DNA of 64,000 bases from Dioscorea cayenensis subsp. rotundata (lineage: Eukaryota; Streptophyta; Magnoliopsida; Dioscoreales; Dioscoreaceae), in NCBI RefSeq assembly GCF_009730915.1, contig NC_052486.1, positions 22,039,589 to 22,103,588 on the forward strand, read 5' to 3'. The translations under genes were made by a program, and so were the position numbers. This document shows, piece after piece, positions 54,650 through 64,000 of this stretch (within the stretch, counting starts at the first letter, position 1; each line of letters opens with the position of its first letter). The notes beneath the pieces are model-generated. The model worked only from the letters and a program-made list of their open reading frames with translations. It was not told where the DNA came from and did not search any database.

Positions 54650-55975
54650 TCGTTTAACTAATGTGATTGTATTTAAACATTTGATGTATCTGTTTAACAA
54701 TTGTTGTTTCTATTTAAAATGTGAGTTTTCTGTTTAAATGTTTATGTCTGCATTTAAGAATTTAGTTTACTATTTAAAAAAGTTTACTTTCCGCTTAAAT
54801 TTGTCTGAATATTGTTTAATATATGGTTATTGCCGCAGGCTTGTGATTATGGCGGTCAACCTAGTTAATAGGCGATGCCGGAGAGATGTAAGTGCCTTGA
54901 TAACTAGAGTTTTTTAAATAGTGCTCTTTAAGTCGGGATTCTAACATCAAATTTTAAATCTCGACAACGGAGACTATTTGACTATTGTGTCTATATGGAC
55001 CTCGGCGAATCGGCGACTCTAGCCTACCAACTTGTTCGCGACACTGACACCCCAAGGCAGAAACGAGGAAGTGTCGACTGCGCCGTCTACGTCATGCGGT
55101 TTATCGAACAGCTGCTCGACGGTGAAAAGCTACGGCTACCTCAAGCGGATGTCCCTTATTTGCGCTTAAAGTATGTTACCGGCATGCTTAAGGAAGGTAG
55201 CACAACCGGCGTCACTGAAAAGGGGGATTTGTCGACGGGGGAGAAAAAAAATTGATATACAATATTGTACAATAAAGTTACCATGTAAATAACATTGTAT
55301 ATCATTTACATATCATAGTTTTTGTTTACATATCTTTGTCTCTGTTTAAATTCTTAGTTTTATGTTTATTTTTTGAAGTTAATGTTTGACTAAAACTATC
55401 TCTATGTTTAAAAAATCATTGTCTTTGTTTAAATATCTTTGTTATTGTTTAAATATCATTGTCACTGTCTAAATTATTACAGTTTATGTATACCTTTTTA
55501 TATATTTACAATACCTTTTTGATTCTCAAAATGTTTAAGTAAAATGTTTAAACGGCAATATCTCTGTTTAAATATCAAAAGTTGACACTCAAATAAGTTA
55601 TTTTCTTTTTAGATAATTATTTATTTAAAATGCCTAGATGGCGACAGTTTCATTGCAAAATCTACGGTTGAAAACGCCTTCAAAACGTTATCCAATATCC
55701 AATGACAACACTTCAGATTGATCTGACGAGGAATGAAGGCATGCCACAACGTTAGGGTCGCTATGAAGTGGAACAGGAGTGCTCGCAGAATCTGAATTCT
55801 TGCTAACACTTCAGTTTAAACAGAAAAGTTCAATGTTTTAAACGGAAACATAAAATGTTTAAACGGTAACTAAACATGTTTTAAACGGTAACAAAAATAT
55901 TTAAACGGCAAGTAAATAATTTAAACGGTAAATCAAATATTTAAACAGAAACACAATAATTTAAGCGGAGAAAGC
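54650..55975. repeat. Interspersed GTTTAAA motif arrays inside the Mutator-like element
   Basis: Three clusters (about 54650-54830, 55325-55570 and 55800-55975) repeat TGTTTAAAT or its counterpart ATTTAAACGG at irregular 15-25 bp spacing. The first two clusters read TGTTTAAA on the plus strand; the third mostly TTTAAACGG. The Ulp1 fragment sits between the first two. Confidence 0.7.
54995..55255 (+). pseudogene. Ulp1/SUMO protease-like C-terminal fragment (transposon-borne)
   Basis: 86 codons. The part RGSVDCAVYVMRFIEQLL followed by GEKLRLPQADVPYLRLKYVT matches the C-terminal section of Ulp1-type cysteine proteases carried by plant Mutator-like elements. The catalytic Cys is in VDCAVYV (usually DCGV); the His and Asp that lie upstream are not seen, so the protease is incomplete. 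GC content of this stretch is higher than its surroundings. Confidence 0.75.
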
Positions 55976-57315
55976 AACATGTAAATGATAACGTAATATA
56001 TTTATAAGGTAAATGGGATAATTAAACAATAATTAACTTCTACGACTACATAAACATAAAAGAGAAGAACCTTATAACAAGAAGAAATTATTTTCAGTAG
56101 GATACGACAATGGCACATCATCTGTCTCAACAATAAGATCGACTACAACGCATTTGAAGATGGAGTACACGTGACACATGCGCTAGAAGTCAATCTCATT
56201 TTTACTGGACAAACCGTTTATGTCCATCAGGTGTGATAAACTTCACCCTGACATGGGAAATATTGAGACCCCATCACTCACATATCTCAACTAACACTGA
56301 TTCCCAAGAAGTCAGTGCCATGAACATCGACACTCCCCATCAGATCTCAGCAATAGCACAAAACTCTCCATAATGACCTCGCATTTTTTTATAAGTTGTT
56401 ACTCCCTTCCCGTAGAATGATCAAACTGAGAGCAATGAAGAAATTCTCACTTTATCGGGAAACTGGCAGAACTCAAATCGAACAAAACAAATAAAGTGAA
56501 GAAGAAGAAGAAGAAGAAGAAGAAGATGTAATGAGTCTTCTAAACTTTATTTTACAAAAAACAAGCAATAAGGAAAAAAAATGCATAATTAGTATGATAA
56601 AAGGTTGAACATGATGTGATCGGACGAGTATTTTTTCACACCATTTGCAAAGGGCAAAATGGAATTTCATAACATAAACTCCACTTCAGTGACTCGATAA
56701 AGGGGTAAAAAGAATTTAAACTATAACAGAAGGGTTGTCCGGAGTGTGCAAAAGTTGGAGGGGTTTTTAGGGATTTTGAATATCATGAGCGAAAACAGTA
56801 ATTTTCCCTTATTATTATTAACATGAGATTTATTAAAAGAAAAATTATTTTAAATTTTTTATTAATATTTTGATTATTATTAGAGTGGCAATTAATGGAA
56901 CATTAATTATTTAAAATTACGTTTATTATTATTTGTAAAATATTATTATTATGATAGAAATTATTTTAAATTATTTTATTGATAAAATCACGTCGGGCAT
57001 TGATGAGATGGCCCTATGGCCATTTTGACAAATAAAATGATTCTACGCCATTTAGACAATATTATAAAAAAAAATGGTTAGTTTAGGAAAAAAACCATAA
57101 TAATAATAATAATTCAAATTTCAAATAATATTTTCTATTTTAATAATAATTTTTTTAAAAAAATTGGGTTGAAAAAACCACAAATAAGGTATTTATATAA
57201 TTATAAAAGACATGGGTTAAAATGTAATAAAACTGAATTTTTTTAAAAAAATATTCAGTCAGCACATGGGTGCTTACTTGCCATTGATGTGATGGGCATA
57301 GGACCATTTTGACAA

Positions 57316-58757
57316 GAGTAATGCTATATCCTGCGAGTAGCTTGGCCGAATTCATGAAAGGAATGAGGTCGTAGTCAGGTGTCATGCATTATTATCTCTC
57401 CTAATTAGCAACATTTTTTTTAGAAAAAATAGCAAATCAAGCCCTACTTCCTCTCTTCTTTCTTCGTCTTCACACCACTGCCAACTTCGTCACCCTCCGT
57501 CATTGTCGCCATCGACTCCGACCAACCCCATCACCTGTCGCCCGCAAAAAAATATGGTCACCCATGCCATCTCGTCTTTGCTCTCGCCCGCAAACGAACC
57601 TGTCGTCGTCGTCACCCACGCCGACGAACTCCATCACTCATCGCCCGCAAACAAATCCTATCGCCTGCGTCATCCCATATGTTTTTACAAGTTTTTTTTT
57701 CTCCTCTGAGAATTATTTTTCTTTTGTCTCTAATTCACAAATTGATAGAGAACATGCTGAACTATCAAGGGCAAATCTTTCCTTGTTGAGTAAAGAGGTT
57801 CTTGCTTCTTTCATTGAAGTGTTCTTTTCTTTAAATCACGGTTCTTAAATTGTTAATCTAGATATAGTGATTTTGATGAGTAATTGAAGTAATTCTGGTG
57901 AGTGGGTAGTAAATATCAATTATGAGGTTTTTGAATTGGGTCAACCGTTTTAAATTCAATTAGAAATGTTCATCTAATGGTTGTTCATAAGAGTTTTATA
58001 GAGAGATAATGCACAGAAAAGCAACACGCCAATGACCAGCTCCGCACCGAAAGCTCATTGGCAGAACTCTTATTATTATTAATGAAATTATGTAAATCAT
58101 ACATCATCTGCAAACGAATCCCAGAATTCATTGAAAATTCATTCAAAATATTGATGTCAACTGAGGAACGAGTGGACCCAATTGCAAGCAACACCATCAG
58201 AACAATTTCTATGGTCATCCCCAATAAGATGGTCTACGTTATTCCACCCCACTATAAACACTTTAGCATCAGCTTTCGGTGTGAGTGAGTATGTCTTTGA
58301 GAGAGATTAGAGAGTGACAGGGTGCGTTGGCGAGCGACGATGCAGACGCATACACAGACGAAGAAGAAGAATATGGGATGTCGCGGGTGATAGGGTTTGT
58401 TTGCGAGCGACGAGTGATGGAGTTCGTCGGTGTCGGGTGACGAGAGCTGACGGAGTTCGCTTTTGCTGGGTGAGAACGGAGAAGGGATGGAGTGGGTGGC
58501 TATATTTTTTTGCGAGTGACGGATGATGGGGGTTCGTCGGAGTCGGTGGCGACAACGATGGCAAGTGACAAATTTGATAGTGTGGGATTTGAGATGGCCA
58601 TGTGAAGACGAAGAGAGAAGAGAAGAAGTAGGGCTTGATTTGTTATTTTGTTTAAAGAATGTTGCTGATTAGAAAAGATAATAATAAATGACACTTAGCT
58701 GTCACCGCGTTTATGTCATGAATTCGGCCAAGTTATTCACACGATATAGCATTACTC
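57316..58757. mobile_element. Giant foldback / Mutator-like element (1442 bp)
   Basis: Perfect 9-bp target duplication TTTTGACAA (57307-57315 and 58758-58766). Ends GAGTAATGCTATATC and the complement GATATAGCATTACTC. The inverted arms are about 400 bp each (57316-57710 against 58330-58757): GGCCGAATTCATGA near the ends and, further in, GCCCGCAAACAAATCCTATC against GATAGGGTTTGTTTGCGAGC. The arms encode short repetitive ORFs on both strands that I take as by-products of the inverted repeat. It sits in a family-2 foldback arm. Confidence 0.88.
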
Positions 58758-58840
58758 TTTTGACAAATAAAATGATCCAGGGTCATTTAGACATTATTAT
58801 AGGGTTAGTTTAGAAAAATCCTAGATAATTACCAAAATGT

Positions 58841-59264
58841 TAGTGGTGTCAAACAGGGCCAACCTGCCTGCACGAGTTGGGTCGCTGCAGGTTAGGGTTT
58901 GCGGCCCGCAGTCCGAGCACGGCCCACGACTCGCTGCCAATACTAGCCCTAAGACGTTAAACGTAAGTAAAAAGAAATTTTGGTATATTTTTGTTTTTTT
59001 AACACAAGCGCTTTTTGCTGCTTTTTGAATTTTTAGATATTTTTTTATATGTTTTAGCAATTTTAGGGCAGTTTTTTTATCTTTTGGGGTTTAAAATAAA
59101 AAAATATAAATATAATATAACCCATGCCGTAGATTACTGGGCCAACCTCAGGAGTTGATGGGTCAGTGCCGGCCCTAAGACGATTTCAGACGAGCCGTGT
59201 CAGCCCGAGCACGCATAGTGCATGGGCCGTGTGGGCCTGGGCCGCCTCGCTTGCCACACCACTA
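58841..59264. mobile_element. Non-autonomous hAT MITE (424 bp)
   Basis: Ends TAGTGGTGTCAAAC and the complement of TAGTGGTGTGGCAAG. The flanks CAAAATGT and CAAAAATG agree apart from one base, fitting an old 8-bp target duplication. Subterminal DNA is rich in GGCC / GCAGG motifs. Confidence 0.8.
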
Positions 59265-59447
59265 CAAAAATGTGCATGCAGAGTACACTTAATGCTATTT
59301 TTAAATTTAAAATGGGTTAAAATTGGACAAAAACAAAAAAAGATAAACTTTTAACATATGTTTTTAAATTTTAAAAATCAGTTGTTTTTAAATATTTTTA
59401 ATTCAAATTTATTCTTATAACTCTATTTAAATTGTGACAGTTAAAAC

Positions 59448-60238
59448 TAAGGTTTTAAAAATCGAACTGGACCAATCAGTTCAACAGTGAACTAGCCACC
59501 AGTCCAGTTCACTCATACAACTTAAACTGGATCCGAATCGAGCCGATTATGATCGGTTTTAGATAGACAACCTGTGAACTAGTTCCCCATGAATTTTTTA
59601 ATAAAAAACAACCCCCCAGTCCCACCATGAAGGAATGGAGATGCACATGGATGGATAAATCCATGTGCATTTATTCTCTCGCCCGGCTCCCACCATCAAA
59701 GAAGGACATGCGCATGGGTCCTCCATCTCTATTCTACAGTCTTATTATCTTTTTTTCTTTGGATATTTTTTACCAACTACAATAACAACTTCCACTTATC
59801 TTGTTTGTTTGTTCCCGATGTCCGGGATTTTTATTGAAAAATTTAAATTATATTTTTTTTATCTTTATCTCCGGTGCATAGCTTTTATAGATATATATAT
59901 ATATATATTTAAAAAAAATTTCTTTCTTTCATGATCATTATTCATTAGAATAGAATCGAATTTTTATTTAAAATTCAGATTTATTTATTTTTTTAAAAAT
60001 TTCTCTCTTTTCTTAAAGTAATAAAATTTTAATTTTATAGTTATATTTATTAAATTTCTATTTTTCTATTTTTTTCCGGATTTTTTTATAATTTTATGAA
60101 AATTTCTTTGTTTTGAAATTTTATTTATTTAAAAAAAAAATTAAAAAAAAATTATTAAACTGACCAAACTGGTTGGACCGGTTAAACCATGAACCAGTTG
60201 GTCAACCGATTCCCTGACCGATCTAGTTATTAAACTCT
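59448..60238. mobile_element. Probable non-autonomous DNA element with inverted ends
   Basis: The left part is dense in AACTGGACCAATCAGTT and AACTAGCCACCAGTCC phrases, the right in CCAAACTGGTTGGACCGGTT. Taken together they form an imperfect inverted arrangement (GGTTTTAAAAATCGAACTGG left; complement of AACTAGATCGGTCAGG right). No target duplication was fixed. AT-rich centre, no protein. Confidence 0.4.
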
Positions 60239-62311
<2,073 letters not shown>

Positions 62312-62749
62312 TTTTTGTGTCTGTGTTTTGTGGCTTTACTTTTCATGTGTCTGTTTTTGTGCTTGTTTGGTTTATTGTATAAATAAAAGTTTTTTTTTTA
62401 AAACAAATGTGGATAAGTCATATCTCAGGTGCAAAACATGAGCAGGCACATACTTGTATGTAAACGGAGGTCGAGACACAAATACATTATACGAAGAACA
62501 TGTTACCAATAAACCAAATGAGTACAGACAGATTTGTATACAAATTAAAATTCAAACTGAATTTCTCAGTGAGACACGAACAGACCGATACAATAAACCA
62601 AACGATAATTAATGTATAATTTTTTTTAGTACACTAAAAATCCTAAAAAATTAAATCTTTCGCGTGTTTTCGAATCATATTTATATGACTCATACTCGGG
62701 CAACCCAAAACATCTACACATCTATACTTCGGCCAACCGATGGTGCATT

Positions 62750-62785
<36 letters not shown>

Positions 62786-64000
62786 TTATTGTTATTATTA
62801 TTATTTTCACTTACAAGTAAATTCAAATTCATGCAAAATAAATAATTCAGACAAAATTTTATATGTTTTATACCCTTTGAACTACTATAAAAAGGTCACA
62901 TACACTTGATACAAGCAAAAGTTTATCAGTGTTAGTAAGTTATACAATAAATCATTTGAACATTTTTTTTTGTCACTTTCCTTGGCATAAAGAAAAATTA
63001 AGCACATTGCTATAATTACAAACAAACCAAATCTGAAATAAGAATACAGAAACTATTATATATATATATATATGTAAATGTATATAAATACACAAATAAT
63101 AAGTCCGCCTCTGAAGCAAATAAAACCCTAATTAAAGACAATAATTATTGACTAATTTAGAGCAAACCATGGATATTAATTTGAAAGGAAGCTTCATCTT
63201 CCTATTCAGCGTAGTTGATTATCATGCACAGATTATAAGCACATCATTAAAAGAAGAAAACCATAATCCAGATAAGTATCTGTATTTACAATAAATTATT
63301 TTCATGTACAATGTATACTCTTGCTTTTAAATACCAACTGTTTCTGTAATTCTTCAACCTTGCAATGCCTGCTAAAAAACAAAAAAGATCACATTAGGCA
63401 GGGCCAGCAATGTCAATGGCAATGGATTTATTATAATTTGGAGTTTTTTAAAAAGTTTTGTGAAATCAAAAGCTCTGATTTTCTTGAAAACATGAAAATC
63501 TTTTTCTGTTTTGGTTTAACATTTTTATGAACTAATGGAAAACACAGGATGAACAATCCCTGATAAGAGTTTCAGTGCAAATGCATTTCATAAGCAATTC
63601 ACTAAAAACAAACTGAATTTAATCTCTACATTATGGTTTTCTACTAAACATCCAATAACCAGAATTACGGTGGAATTAATAAAACAGAAAACAACTCCCA
63701 AGTCCCAAGTAAGATATCTGCTTCAAACAAGCTTCTCGACTCTGGTTAACCTCGTAATCCTAATACGCCGAAGTAAACCTTCAATTTATGTTGTTAAATA
63801 ATTACTCTTTGGTTATTTGTCCATAAGTCTTAACCTAAAGTGGCATCATAACTATCAATTGCATGAAACCAACAACATATGCACCGCAGTGCCAGGCGTC
63901 AGTTTGAACACCATATGTACAAAAAGGATCATTCTATGTTATCAACTGAAAATCTTCACAAAATAACTGTCAATTGACATGATTTTCAAGTATGTATTTG
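62312..64000. other. Chitinase 3' flank and AT-rich DNA, no gene seen
   Basis: A likely polyadenylation region is at 62370-62400 (AATAAAAG). A microsatellite of AAT and then ATT units lies at about 62750-62812 and would form a hairpin. (TA)n near 63058-63073. ORFs are short and without domains. Confidence 0.6.

Larger units (their letters stand above)
53935..56808. mobile_element. Mutator-like element with Ulp1 protease remnant (2874 bp)
   Basis: A 9-bp target duplication TTATTATTA (53926-53934 and 56809-56817), though the target is itself a simple repeat. Ends GTGAAAATTGCC and the complement of GGGAAAATTACT, a usual Mutator-type form. It interrupts the arm of a family-2 foldback element; the uninterrupted arm is seen at 52600-52625. 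Inside are a Ulp1 (C48 peptidase) fragment and arrays of GTTTAAA motifs. No MURA transposase was found, so it is non-autonomous or badly worn. Confidence 0.75.
53611..58820. mobile_element. Foldback family 2, further copies, split by two later insertions
   Basis: Left arm 53611-53934, interrupted by the Mutator-like element, continues 56809-57097, where a right end (GTTAGTTTAGGAAAAAAACC) appears; a further right arm runs 57098-57315 and resumes at 58758-58820 after the giant foldback. So at least two family-2 units abut here and both later insertions landed in them. The order of events is readable from the target duplications. Confidence 0.65.

Noticed and set aside
54650-55975. CRISPR-like array
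   Set aside because: Eukaryotic context; motif is only 7-9 bp, spacing irregular, no constant repeat or spacer length.
57503-58564. Pro/Thr/His-rich ORFs within the giant foldback
   Set aside because: They appear in mirrored form on both arms and both strands, as expected from an inverted repeat, with no known domain.

Overview
The window is nuclear DNA of a flowering plant. The genes have many short introns with GT/AG borders, the DNA between them is AT-rich, and it carries MITEs, Mutator-like foldback elements, hAT elements and SINEs. All conserved proteins recognised are plant types: DIN11/At3g46490-like 2-oxoglutarate dioxygenase, cell number regulator 6, RFT1, ribosomal protein L15, plastid acetylglutamate kinase and class III chitinase. 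The GC-rich 5' end of the kinase gene hints at a monocot, but the species cannot be named from sequence alone.

Region 1 (1-27447, minus strand) is a tandem array of five copies, A to E, of one 11-exon dioxygenase gene. Copy C (16802-20645) is open throughout (315 residues). A has one frame break, B two and D about five; E has lost exons 1-5 next to a 1000-N gap. A pairs with C and B with D, so the array looks like a duplicated two-gene unit. Introns and spacers carry dated insertions: a 1.9-kb block and a SINE in A, a TRIM-like element in B, a Stowaway MITE in C, and between genes a Tourist-like MITE, an hAT MITE and a SINE.

Region 2 (27582-49649) holds, after the gap, a plus-strand CNR6 gene, tail to tail with a 14-exon RFT1 gene, then RPL15 and acetylglutamate kinase, all three on the minus strand. 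These are housekeeping genes, yet CNR6, RFT1 and the kinase have single-base indels in otherwise well-conserved codons, and RPL15 has a stop codon at Tyr59. Either the assembly is poorly polished or several of these loci are decaying. This limits every 'pseudogene' call here.

Region 3 (49650-60745) is a transposon field: an hAT-like element carrying a piece of an epoxide hydrolase gene with a SINE inside it; several foldback elements; a Mutator-like element with a Ulp1 protease remnant nested in an older foldback element that also holds a second, 1.4-kb giant foldback; and another hAT MITE. Target-site duplications (8 bp for hAT, 9-10 bp for Mutator-like) could be read for most.

Region 4 (60746-64000) holds a two-exon secreted class III chitinase gene on the plus strand, with a MITE in its intron and a frame-scrambled second exon, followed by AT-rich DNA with no gene seen.
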